Shown piece by piece: positions 27,091-35,180 of a stretch of DNA of 40,422 nt; positions within the stretch are counted from its first letter, which is position 1, and the number at the start of each line of letters is the position of its first letter. The notes below the pieces were generated by a model. That model ran no database searches, had not been told where the DNA came from, and saw only the letters and a program-made list of their open reading frames with translations. The DNA comes from an uncultured Verrucomicrobiae bacterium (GTDB lineage: Bacteria > Verrucomicrobiota > Verrucomicrobiia > Limisphaerales > J093): contig CALFAV010000054.1 in NCBI GenBank assembly GCA_937946835.1, forward strand, positions 1-40,422. Reading direction: 5' to 3'. A program made the position numbers and the translations under genes.

Positions 27091-27789
27091 GTGGAACAAC
27101 TCTTCACCGACCTGAGTCGCGCCGTGGAAGGTGCGCCGGCCCTCGCCGTGGGAGCGTCGCTTGTGTGGGGCATCCTGAGCATTCTGCTCAGCCCGTGTCA
27201 TCTGGCCAGTGTGCCCCTCATCGTCGGGTTTATCAGCGAGCAGGGTCAGGTGACCGTGCGGCGCGCGTTTTGGACCGCCACGCTCTTCGCCGTTGGCATT
27301 TTGATCACCATCGCAGCCATTGGCGCGATTACGGCCGCGGCCGGTCGCATGATGGGCGACGTGGGCCGGTACGGGAATTACTTCGTGGCGCTGATCTTCT
27401 TCGCTGTCGGCCTGCACCTGGTGGGCGTGATCCCGATGCCTTGGTCCGGGCCGGGCCGGGTAGGCATGGAGCGCAAAGGGCTGCTGGCCGCCTTCATTCT
27501 GGGGCTGGTGTTCGGAATCGCCCTTGGCCCGTGCACCTTTGCCTACATGGCGCCGATGCTGGCGGTGACCTTCAAGCTGGCGGCAACCAACTTCGCCTAC
27601 GGCGCGGTGCTTTTGTTGGCCTACGGCGTCGGACACTGCGCGGTGATCGTGGCGGCGGGCACTTCGACCGAACTGGTGCAGCGGCTGTTGAACTGGAACG
27701 AGCAATCCAAGGGCCTGACCGCCCTCAAGATCGTCTGCGGCATCCTTGTCATGCTGGGGGGAGTGTGGCTGATCTACACCGCCCCCTGA
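27091..27789 (+). CDS. CcdA/DsbD-type transmembrane electron carrier
   Basis: 232 residues with six membrane helices. The two conserved redox cysteines of CcdA lie in helix 1 (LLSPCHLASVPL) and helix 4 (GIALGPCTFAYMAP). It moves electrons from cytoplasmic thioredoxin to periplasmic thiol proteins. The GTG start at 27091 lies 17 nt after the tethered thioredoxin, its probable partner. It supports either haem ligation to the downstream multiheme cytochrome or reduction of metal(loid) adducts. Confidence 0.88.
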   Translation: MEQLFTDLSRAVEGAPALAVGASLVWGILSILLSPCHLASVPLIVGFISEQGQVTVRRAFWTATLFAVGILITIAAIGAITAAAGRMMGDVGRYGNYFVALIFFAVGLHLVGVIPMPWSGPGRVGMERKGLLAAFILGLVFGIALGPCTFAYMAPMLAVTFKLAATNFAYGAVLLLAYGVGHCAVIVAAGTSTELVQRLLNWNEQSKGLTALKIVCGILVMLGGVWLIYTAP

Positions 27790-27862
27790 AACCCGAGGCT
27801 GAAGATCTCCGATTCGTGAACCGCAAACCCGAGAACTCAAATCCCAAACCGAAAGGACAGCC

Positions 27863-28540
27863 ATGAACGAGCAAATCAACCGTCGGAACTTCCTGGCCAC
27901 CGCCGGCACGGCTGCGTTGGCCGCCACCACAACCTCGGCCCTGGCAGCGGAGTCGCCTGGCCTGAATGTCATCAAAATCCTCGGCGTCTCCTGCAGCCCG
28001 CGCAAGGGCATGACGACGGCGAAGGCCGTCCAGGCCGCGCTCGACGCCGCCAAGGCGGTGGACGCGCGCATTCAGACCGAGCTGATTGACCTGGGCGGGC
28101 TGAACATTGCGCCTTGGTCGCCTCAGCCGCCGGACGACGACATGAAGACCATCCTGCCCAAGTTCCGCGACCCGGCCCTGGGCGGTTTGATCATCGGCAC
28201 ACCCTGCTATTTCCGCAGCCTGAGCGGCCTGGCCAAGTGTTTCCTGGAGCGACTCGCCCCGTTGCGCGAGCCGCAAATGGTCCTGGCTGGCAAACCGTTT
28301 GGCGTGGTGACCGTGGGCGCATTTCGCCACGGCGGCCAGGAGCTGGCCATCGAGCAGGTCCAGGCCATTCTGCTGTGCTTCGGCATGATTCCGGTCGGCG
28401 GCCACGCGCCCGCCTTTCAGGGCGCGACGCTGCTTTCGGCCAACGACAGCATCGCTCAGGACGACCTGGGCCTCAAAACCGCCGCTGCTCTCGGCAAACA
28501 TGTGGGCGAAGTGGCCCTGCGCCTGGCTGGCAGGAGTTGA
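27863..28540 (+). CDS. Tat-exported flavodoxin-like / NAD(P)H-dependent FMN reductase-like protein
   Basis: 225 residues. A Tat signal (NRRNFLATAGTAALAATTTSALAA) is followed by a flavodoxin-like fold. FMN-binding features are the phosphate loop VSCSPRKGMTTAK and the isoalloxazine segment GTPCYFRSLSGLAKCFLERL. Most members of this family are cytoplasmic, so export with a bound flavin is unusual. It may act as a periplasmic flavin electron shuttle between the quinone or CcdA side and a metal(loid). It begins 73 nt after ccdA. Confidence 0.82.
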   Translation: MNEQINRRNFLATAGTAALAATTTSALAAESPGLNVIKILGVSCSPRKGMTTAKAVQAALDAAKAVDARIQTELIDLGGLNIAPWSPQPPDDDMKTILPKFRDPALGGLIIGTPCYFRSLSGLAKCFLERLAPLREPQMVLAGKPFGVVTVGAFRHGGQELAIEQVQAILLCFGMIPVGGHAPAFQGATLLSANDSIAQDDLGLKTAAALGKHVGEVALRLAGRS

Positions 28541-28556
28541 ACATCATGCCCGGGCC

Positions 28557-28591
28557 GGCTGCCGGATTGCGACGAAGCTTTTCCGGCAGCC
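28557..28591 (+). terminator. 9-bp hairpin after the flavodoxin-like gene
   Basis: GGCTGCCGG pairs perfectly with CCGGCAGCC across a 17-nt loop, 16 nt after the stop. There is no T-run after the stem, so partial attenuation or a message-processing site is more likely than full termination. A second, 6-bp hairpin (CCGGAT/ATCCGG) follows at 28648-28672. Confidence 0.35.
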
Positions 28592-28692
28592 TAACCGTCG
28601 GGTTGCTGCCCGGCTGGTGAACGCTCCTCCAGTGGCCAGCGTCACGGCCGGATACACGCGATAGCGATCCGGTGATCGGATCAAAAGCCTTC

Positions 28693-29025
28693 ATGAACGC
28701 CAGAGCAGAAATCCAGGCCGGCATCTGCGGCTTTCACACCACGGTGTACGCCCGGACCGAGGATGCCCAACATGTGACGTTCGAGCTGGAGACCGACTGC
28801 GACAAGATTCTCCAGCTCAGCGCGCGTGTGACGGCGCTCGGCCCGCTGGACGCACTCCGGGAAATCAACCCGCTCAACGGCAGCCGCCTCTTGGAAACCG
28901 CTCGCGCGTCGCTGCCGGGTTGTTGCGCCGGCTGCGCCGTGCCGATCGGCCTGTTCAAAGCCATGCAGGTGGCCGCCGGCCTGGCTCTGCCCGGGGCAGT
29001 TCACATCACCCTGACCGAAGCCTGA
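28693..29025 (+). CDS. DUF6951-like small protein
   Basis: 110 residues from the ATG at 28693 (a GTG at 28672 is possible). The sequence AEIQAGICGFHTTVYAR, with a later cysteine in ETDCDKI and a CCAGCAVPIGLFKAMQVAAGLALP end, matches a small family of unknown function found mostly in anaerobes and methanogens. Five cysteines in 110 residues, including CCxxC, suggest metal or cluster binding; this is inference. It lies 3 nt before the RND pump gene and is presumably translated with it. Confidence 0.65.
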   Translation: MNARAEIQAGICGFHTTVYARTEDAQHVTFELETDCDKILQLSARVTALGPLDALREINPLNGSRLLETARASLPGCCAGCAVPIGLFKAMQVAAGLALPGAVHITLTEA

Positions 29026-29028
29026 GGT

Positions 29029-32000
29029 ATGTGGATCGTTCGCCTCGCGCTGCGCCGGCCCTACACCTTCGTGGTGGCGGCACTGGTGTTGGTGCTGCTG
29101 ACGCCCTTTGTGCTGCTGCGGATGCCGACGGACATCTTCCCGCCGGTCAACATCCCGGTGGTCAGCGCGGTCTGGACCTACAGCGGTCTGAGCGCGCAGG
29201 AGATCGAGCAGCGCATCCTCTACGTCCACGAGCGCATGATCACGGTGGTGGTGGACAACATCGAGCACATCGAGTCCACCGCCTACAAGGGGGCAGGGGT
29301 CATTAAGGTGTTTTTGCAGCCCGGGGCGTCGGTGGACGCGGCCGTGGCCCAACTGGCCGCCACCGGGCCGGCCATCCTGCGCCAGATGCCGCGGGGCATC
29401 AACCCGCCGATCATCATTCGCTACAACGCCTCGACCGTCCCGATCCTGCAATACAGCTTCGCCAGCACCAAATTCTCCGAATCGGAGTTGCAGGACATGG
29501 CTTTCAACCAGGTCCGCGTCGGCCTGATGAACGTACCGGGCGCTTCCCTGCCATATCCTTACGGCGGCAAAGCGCGCGTGGTGGCGGTGGACCTCGACCT
29601 GACCGCGCTCAAGGCTCATGGCCTGACCCCCAATGACGTGGTCAACGCCATCAACGCGCAAAACCTCGTCCTGCCCGGCGGCTCGGCCAAGATCGGCCCG
29701 ACCGAGTTTGACGTGGCGCTCAACAGCAGCCCCCTGGTCCTCGACGAACTCAACGATCTGCCCGTCAAGACCGTCAACGGCGCGGTCATTCGCGTGCGCG
29801 ACGTGGCGTTCGTGCATGACGGCTATCAACCCCAGCAAAACATCGTTCGCCTGAACGGCATCCGCGGTGTGTTGCTCACCGTGCTCAAAAGCGGCGCGGC
29901 TTCGACCCTCGAAGTGGTTCGCGGAGTGAAAGCCGCCATGCCGCGCGTCCTGAGCGGTTTGCCGCCCGAGCTGAAGGCCCAGGAATTTGCCGATCAATCC
30001 CTCTTTGTGCGGGCGGCCATTGACGGCGTGTTGAAGGAGGGCGTGATCGCCGCGTCATTGACCGCCCTGATGGTGCTGCTGTTCCTGGGTGCTTGGCGCA
30101 GCACGTTCATCATCGCCACTTCGATCCCGCTGTCCGTGTTGACCTCGATCGTCGCGCTGCACGCCTTGGGCGAAACCATCAACCTCATGACCTTGGGCGG
30201 CCTGGCGCTTTCGGTGGGCATTCTGGTGGACGATGCCACCGTGACGATCGAGAACATTCACACGCACATGGCCCGCGGCAAATCCACCGTCCAGGCCATC
30301 TTGGACGGCGCGCAGGAAATCGCCCTGCCGGCCTTTGTCGGCACCTTGTGCATCTGCATCGTCTTTGTGCCCATGTTCTTTTTGCAGGGCGTGGCGCGGT
30401 TTCTGTTCGTGCCGCTGGCCGAGGCGGTGGTGTTTGCCATGCTGGCCAGCTATGTCTTGTCGCGCACGCTCGTGCCGACGCTGGTGATGTGGTTCTACCG
30501 GCGTGGTGGCTATCGCGGCCACGGCGCAGAGCAGCCTTCAGGTGTAGCGCAGACTTCCAGTCTGCCGGATCGCCGGCTTCCAGCCGGCCAACCGTCGGAA
30601 GAAGGTGAAGCGTCGGCAACTGGCGGCGCAAGCGGATCGGAAATCCGCGATACAGCCGACCGGAAGTCGGCGCTACTGCGCCCGTTTGGGGCGATCCAAG
30701 CCGCGTTCGAGCGCGGCTTCGCTCGCTTTCGCGAGGGCTACCGGCGCTGGCTGGGGTCGGTGCTAGACCACCGGGGCGGGTTTGTCGTGGTGTTTCTGGC
30801 TTTCTGCCTCGGCTCGGCCCTGCTGCTCCCGTGGCTGGGGCAGGACTTTTTCCCGACCGTGGACGCCGGCCAATTTCGGTTGCACTTCCGCGGCAACAGC
30901 GGGCTGCGCGTCGAGGAGACCGCCAAGCTGGCCGATGAAATCGAGCAGGTCATTCGCAGCGAAATCCCGGCGGCGGAACTGGCGGGCATTCTCGACAACA
31001 TCGGCCTGCCCTGGGGCGGCATTCCGCTGACCTACATTGACAACGGCCTGGTGGGCAGCGGCGACGGGGACATCCTGGTGTCACTCCGCCCCGGCCATCA
31101 ACCCACCGCGGATTACGTGCGCCGCTTGCGCGCGCGCCTGAACCGCGAGTTTCCCGGCGTGACGTTTTACTTTTTGCCCGCCGACATCGTCAGCCAGACG
31201 CTTAACTTCGGTCTGCCCGCGCCGTTTGACATTCAGATCGTGGGCCGCAGCCAGGCGGAAAACCGAGCCGTGGCTTATCGCCTGGCGGAGCGCCTGCGCA
31301 CGGTGCAAGGCGTGGCCGACGTGCGGGTGCAGCAACCGGCTGATCTGCACCAGCTCCAGGTCATCGCCGACCGCACCAAGGCTTCCCAACTGGGCCTGAC
31401 CCAGCGCGACGTGGCGGACGCGATGCTGCTGGGCTTGAGCGGCAGCGGCCAGGTCCAGCCGATCTACTGGCTCAACCCCAGGAACGGCGTGCAGTATCTG
31501 GTGAACGTTCGCGTCCCCGAACCGGCGATTGACTCTGTCCCGGCCTTGCAGGCGATTCCGGTAAGCGCCAGCCAGCACGGCGAAGGCGACGCGCAACTCT
31601 TCGCCAATCTGACCACCGTGCGGCGCACCAGCATTCCGCCCATCGTCAATCACTACAACGTCCTGCCGGTCATTGACGTGCTGGCGGGCGTCAACGGCCG
31701 CGACCTGGGCGGGGTGCTGCGCGACATCCGACCGCTCATCGAGGCGGCCAAGAAGGAACTGCCTCGCGGTAGCTTCATCGAACTGCGCGGCCAGGCGCGA
31801 ACCATGAACGCCAGCTACGTGGGCTTGGGCGTCGGCCTGGTCATGGCGATGGTACTGGTCTATCTGCTGTTGGTGGTCAATTTCCAAAGCTGGCTTGATC
31901 CCTTCATCATCATCACGGCGTTGCTTGGAGCGGTGACCGGCGTGATCTGGGGGCTGTATCTCACCTTCACCACGTTAAGCGTGCCGGCCTTGATGGGCGC

Positions 32001-32364
32001 GATCATGAGCCTGGGTGTGGGCACGGCCAACGCCGTGCTGCTGGTCACTTTCGCGCGCGACAATATGCGCCGTGGCATGGATGCCCGAACCGCCGCTTGG
32101 GAAGCCGGTGTCGGGCGATTGCGCCCGGTGCTCATGACCGCGCTGGCCATGATCATCGGCATGTTGCCGATGGCGCTGGGGCTGGGCGAGGGCGGCGAAC
32201 AAAACGCGCCGCTGGGCCGCGCCGTGATCGGCGGGCTGATTGTGGCCACGTTCGCCACGCTGTTCTTTGTGCCGTCGGTGTTCGCCATCCTGCACCGTCG
32301 AAGGCCGGTCAGAACCTCCAAAGACCTCGACGCGGCACTTGCACCGGATGCTAAGACTCCTTGA
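29029..32364 (+). CDS. RND-family efflux pump, inner membrane subunit, with an in-frame palindromic element
   Basis: 1111 residues, longer than the usual 1020-1050. Twelve helices and two large periplasmic loops form a proton-driven exporter that works as a trimer with the adaptor and outer-membrane channel encoded next. The proton relay is in helix 4 (GILVDDATVTIENI, Asp401-Asp402). Helix 1 begins RRPYTFVVAALVLVLL and the porter domain PTDIFPPVNIPVVSAVW. The sequence is nearer hydrophobe/amphiphile exporters than CusA-type metal pumps. Residues about 506-550 are encoded by a 133-bp palindromic repeat inserted in frame in the cytoplasmic loop between helix 6 (YVLSRTLVPTLVMWFYRR) and helix 7, a site likely to tolerate extra residues. 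The ATG is 3 nt after the previous stop. Confidence 0.9.
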   Translation: MWIVRLALRRPYTFVVAALVLVLLTPFVLLRMPTDIFPPVNIPVVSAVWTYSGLSAQEIEQRILYVHERMITVVVDNIEHIESTAYKGAGVIKVFLQPGASVDAAVAQLAATGPAILRQMPRGINPPIIIRYNASTVPILQYSFASTKFSESELQDMAFNQVRVGLMNVPGASLPYPYGGKARVVAVDLDLTALKAHGLTPNDVVNAINAQNLVLPGGSAKIGPTEFDVALNSSPLVLDELNDLPVKTVNGAVIRVRDVAFVHDGYQPQQNIVRLNGIRGVLLTVLKSGAASTLEVVRGVKAAMPRVLSGLPPELKAQEFADQSLFVRAAIDGVLKEGVIAASLTALMVLLFLGAWRSTFIIATSIPLSVLTSIVALHALGETINLMTLGGLALSVGILVDDATVTIENIHTHMARGKSTVQAILDGAQEIALPAFVGTLCICIVFVPMFFLQGVARFLFVPLAEAVVFAMLASYVLSRTLVPTLVMWFYRRGGYRGHGAEQPSGVAQTSSLPDRRLPAGQPSEEGEASATGGASGSEIRDTADRKSALLRPFGAIQAAFERGFARFREGYRRWLGSVLDHRGGFVVVFLAFCLGSALLLPWLGQDFFPTVDAGQFRLHFRGNSGLRVEETAKLADEIEQVIRSEIPAAELAGILDNIGLPWGGIPLTYIDNGLVGSGDGDILVSLRPGHQPTADYVRRLRARLNREFPGVTFYFLPADIVSQTLNFGLPAPFDIQIVGRSQAENRAVAYRLAERLRTVQGVADVRVQQPADLHQLQVIADRTKASQLGLTQRDVADAMLLGLSGSGQVQPIYWLNPRNGVQYLVNVRVPEPAIDSVPALQAIPVSASQHGEGDAQLFANLTTVRRTSIPPIVNHYNVLPVIDVLAGVNGRDLGGVLRDIRPLIEAAKKELPRGSFIELRGQARTMNASYVGLGVGLVMAMVLVYLLLVVNFQSWLDPFIIITALLGAVTGVIWGLYLTFTTLSVPALMGAIMSLGVGTANAVLLVTFARDNMRRGMDARTAAWEAGVGRLRPVLMTALAMIIGMLPMALGLGEGGEQNAPLGRAVIGGLIVATFATLFFVPSVFAILHRRRPVRTSKDLDAALAPDAKTP
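30544..30676. repeat. 133-bp four-hairpin palindromic element inside the RND pump gene
   Basis: It begins GTAGCGC and ends GCGCTAC. Hairpins: GCAGACT-TCC-AGTCTGC (30549-30565), GCCGGCT-TCC-AGCCGGC (30572-30588), GCGGAT-CGGAA-ATCCGC (30632-30648) and GCCGAC-CGGAA-GTCGGC (30655-30671). The four TCC/GGA triplets lie 12-14 and 35-37 nt from each end, so the unit is mirror-symmetric. The host frame reads it as VAQTSSLPDRRLPAG and onward without a stop. Confidence 0.92.
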
Positions 32365-32370
32365 CACGCC

Positions 32371-33552
32371 ATGAACACCGAATCCCTCAACACCACACCG
32401 TCTCCGTCGAAGCTTCTCCGAGCCGCGTTGGTCGCGCTGGTGCTCGTCGCTGTCGCCGTCATCGTGGGGTTGCTACCAAGGTTGCGTGCTCGCGCGGCGT
32501 TGGCCGCCGAAACGCGCGAACTGGCTGTGCCGACTGTGGCCGTCGTCTCGCCCACCCCCGGAAAGCCTGTGATCAGCCCGCCGCTGCCCGCCGAGATAAA
32601 ACCCTGGATCGAAGCTCCCATTTACGCCCGCGCCAGCGGCTACCTGAAACGCTGGCTGGTGGACCTTGGCGCGCGCGTCGAGGCGGGCCAGTTGCTTGCG
32701 GAAATCGAAACCCCCGAACTCGACCAGGAACTTGAACGCGCCCGGCATCAACTCGCCGAGGCTGAAGCGGCGCTGGCCCTTTCCAAAACCACCGCCGAGC
32801 GTTACACCGAACTGCTCAAGACCGCCAGCGTCAGCGAACAGGAAACCGCCGAGAAACAGGCCGACTTCGCCCTGAAAACCGCCACCGTCCAGGCCGCCCG
32901 CGCGAACGTGCGGCGACTCGAAGAATTGCAGAAGTTCGCCCGCGTCACCGCGCCGTTTGCCGGGACGGTCACCGCCCGGTTGGTGGACGTGGGCGACCTG
33001 GTCACCGCCGGCAGCAGCAAGGAACTGTTTCGGCTGGCCCAGACCGACAAGTTGCGGGTGTATGTGCGCGTGCCCCAGGCCCAGGCGGCAGGCATCGCGC
33101 CGGGTCAAACGGCGGAATTGCTCATCCCGGAAATGCCGAATCGAGTTTTTACCGGCACGGTGGCGCGCACGGCCGGCGCGATCTCGCCCGAATCACGCAC
33201 GCTGTTGACCGAACTGGAAGTGGACAACTCGCGCGGCGAACTGCTGGCGGGCAGTTTTGGACAGGTCCGATTCATCGAAGCCAGGAAATCGCCGCCACTC
33301 ACCCTGCCGGGCAACACCCTCCTGTTCCGCGCCGAAGGGCCGCAGGTGGGGGTGGTGCTGGCTGACGGCAAGGTGGAGTTGCGCAGCGTCAAGCTGGGCC
33401 GCGACTTCGGCGCAACGGTCGAGATCCTGGGCGGCGTCAGCACCAACGACCAGGTGATTTTAAACCCACCAGATTCACTGGCCGACGGAGCAACTGTGCG
33501 TGTCGCCGCGCCGGCCAGTGCAGAGGCTGCCCAAGCAGGCAACGCAAAATGA
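32371..33552 (+). CDS. RND periplasmic adaptor subunit (membrane fusion protein, HlyD-like)
   Basis: 393 residues. An N-terminal anchor (LLRAALVALVLVAVAVIVGLL) is followed by a lipoyl half (ARASGYLKRWLVDLGARVEAGQLLAEI), an alpha-helical hairpin (about 115-185, short coiled coil), the second lipoyl half (VTAPFAGTVTARLVDVGDLV), and a beta-barrel and membrane-proximal domain. It bridges the pump and the outer-membrane factor. The gene begins 6 nt after the pump and overlaps the outer-membrane factor by ATGA. The length and domain order are normal, and it contains no repeat element, unlike its neighbours. Confidence 0.93.
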   Translation: MNTESLNTTPSPSKLLRAALVALVLVAVAVIVGLLPRLRARAALAAETRELAVPTVAVVSPTPGKPVISPPLPAEIKPWIEAPIYARASGYLKRWLVDLGARVEAGQLLAEIETPELDQELERARHQLAEAEAALALSKTTAERYTELLKTASVSEQETAEKQADFALKTATVQAARANVRRLEELQKFARVTAPFAGTVTARLVDVGDLVTAGSSKELFRLAQTDKLRVYVRVPQAQAAGIAPGQTAELLIPEMPNRVFTGTVARTAGAISPESRTLLTELEVDNSRGELLAGSFGQVRFIEARKSPPLTLPGNTLLFRAEGPQVGVVLADGKVELRSVKLGRDFGATVEILGGVSTNDQVILNPPDSLADGATVRVAAPASAEAAQAGNAK

Positions 33553-35180
33553 CTTTGCCGCAAGTCCTTTGCCCGGCTCGCACCCGCCGTAGCGCAGGTT
33601 TCCAATCTGCCGTATCGCCGACTTCCAGCCAGCAGGCCGTAGCAGTGCCTGGCGCGAACGGGCGTCCGCAACGTTGGCGGGTTGGGAATCCGCGATACAG
33701 CAGACTGGCAGTCTGCGCTACGGGGTTTCGCTGTGTTCTCTTCGTTACGGTAGCGTTGCTCGCCGGTTGCGCCGTCGGGCCGGATTACCAGCGCCCGACG
33801 CCGGTGGCGACCATGCCGGATCACTACCGCGAGGCGACCAACGAGTGGAAAACCGCCTCCCCGGCTGCCCACCTGCCCAAAGGCGCGTGGTGGGAAATCT
33901 TCGGCGACGACGAGCTCAACCGGCTCGAAGAACAAGCCGCCGCGGCGAACCAATCGCTCCGCGCTGTCGTGGCCCGTTTCGAACAAGCACGCGCCAACGC
34001 CGATGTGGCGCGGTCGGGTCTGTTCCCGCGCATCGGAGTGGGGTTTGCCGCCTCGCGCCAGCGCGATTCCGTGAACCGCCCGCTGGCCACCACGGGCGAA
34101 GCCGCCGGCAAATCGTTCACCTACGACAATTTCGTCCTTCCGTTCGATCTCAGTTACGAACTGGACCTCTGGGGGCGCGTGCGCCGTCAGGTGGAAGCCG
34201 CCCGCGCCGCCGCGCAGGCCGAGGCTGCCGACTTGGAGGCGGTGCGACTGGCCATCGCCGCCGAGGTCGCCGCCGACTACTTCACCTTGCGCGCGCTGGA
34301 CGCTGAACTGGCCGCGCTGGAGGCCAGTGTGGCCGCCTACCGGAAATCGCTCGAACTGGTGCGCCACCGCCGCGCAGGGGGACTGGCTTCCGACCTCGAC
34401 GTGGCCCAGGCGGAAACCGTGCTGAACACCGCCGAGGCGCAATTGCCTGCACTGAGGCTCACGCGCAGCCGCTTCGAGCACGCGCTGGCGGTGCTGACCG
34501 GGCAGCCGGCATCACTGTTCCAGTTGCCAACTGCGCCCTTGGGCATTGCCCCGCCGGAGATTCCCGCCGAGTTGCCGTCAGCCCTCCTCGAACGCCGCCC
34601 CGACGTGGCTGCGGCCGAACAACGCATGGCCGCTGCGAATGCCAGCGTCGGCGTGGCCAAAGCGGCCTTCTTCCCGGTCGTGCGGCTTAACGGCCTGGCG
34701 GGATTACAGAGCGGGGATGCGGGCACGCTGTTCGACTGGCCCAGCCGGCTCTGGGCTGTTGGCCCGTCGGTGTCGCTGCCGTTGTTTGACGCCGGCCAAC
34801 GCCGGGGGCGATTGCGGCAGAGCGAGGCGGCTTACGACGAAACTGCCGCGCGCTACCGCGACACGGTTCTGCGCGCCTTTGCCGAAGTTGAAGACAATCT
34901 CGCCGCCCAGCGCCTTTTGACCGCACAAGACGAGCTGGAACAGACGGCCCTGGCAGCGGCTCGCAAACAGCTTGAGATCGCCGAGAACCGCTATCGGTCC
35001 GGCCTGGCCAGTTACCTGCACGTGACCACCGCTCAGAACACGGTGCTGGAACGGGAGCGTGCCCTGGCGCGCTTGCGCGGCCAGCGGTTCGCCGCTGCGG
35101 TGGCTCTGGTCAAAGCCCTGGGCGGCAGCTTTGCTGCGGAGTCTTTAACCCACACTGTGCGGAAGGGAGAGACACCATGA
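33549..35180 (+). CDS. Outer-membrane efflux lipoprotein (NodT/TolC family) with a repeat in its signal peptide
   Basis: 543 residues. The C-terminal part is a normal outer-membrane factor: GCAVGPDYQRPTP after the lipobox, LDLWGRVRRQVEAARA, PSALLERRPDVAAAEQRMAAANASVGVAKAAFFP, and a second repeat half. It forms the trimeric channel of the tripartite pump. The lipobox LLAGC places the lipid-bearing Cys at residue 74, far from the start. Residues about 14-58 come from a 133-bp palindromic element lying between the first 13 residues and the hydrophobic core FRCVLFVTVALLAGC. The ATG at 33549 is supported by the ATGA overlap, and no ATG or GTG follows the element. Whether the lipoprotein is still exported is open. 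Confidence 0.88.
   Translation: MTLPQVLCPARTRRSAGFQSAVSPTSSQQAVAVPGANGRPQRWRVGNPRYSRLAVCATGFRCVLFVTVALLAGCAVGPDYQRPTPVATMPDHYREATNEWKTASPAAHLPKGAWWEIFGDDELNRLEEQAAAANQSLRAVVARFEQARANADVARSGLFPRIGVGFAASRQRDSVNRPLATTGEAAGKSFTYDNFVLPFDLSYELDLWGRVRRQVEAARAAAQAEAADLEAVRLAIAAEVAADYFTLRALDAELAALEASVAAYRKSLELVRHRRAGGLASDLDVAQAETVLNTAEAQLPALRLTRSRFEHALAVLTGQPASLFQLPTAPLGIAPPEIPAELPSALLERRPDVAAAEQRMAAANASVGVAKAAFFPVVRLNGLAGLQSGDAGTLFDWPSRLWAVGPSVSLPLFDAGQRRGRLRQSEAAYDETAARYRDTVLRAFAEVEDNLAAQRLLTAQDELEQTALAAARKQLEIAENRYRSGLASYLHVTTAQNTVLERERALARLRGQRFAAAVALVKALGGSFAAESLTHTVRKGETP
33589..33721. repeat. 133-bp palindromic element in the outer-membrane factor signal peptide
   Basis: It begins GTAGCGC and ends GCGCTAC; the length is exactly that of the copy in the pump gene. 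Loop triplets are TCC (33601-33603), TCC (33624-33626), GGG (33684-33686) and GGC (33707-33709), at the standard distances. It is read in another frame than the pump copy (RSAGFQSAVSPTSS). Confidence 0.9.

Noticed and set aside
30530..30690. Frameshift or pseudogene in the RND pump at the repeat
   Set aside because: The frame is continuous and both halves keep all expected helices and loops, so it is an in-frame insertion and not a break.
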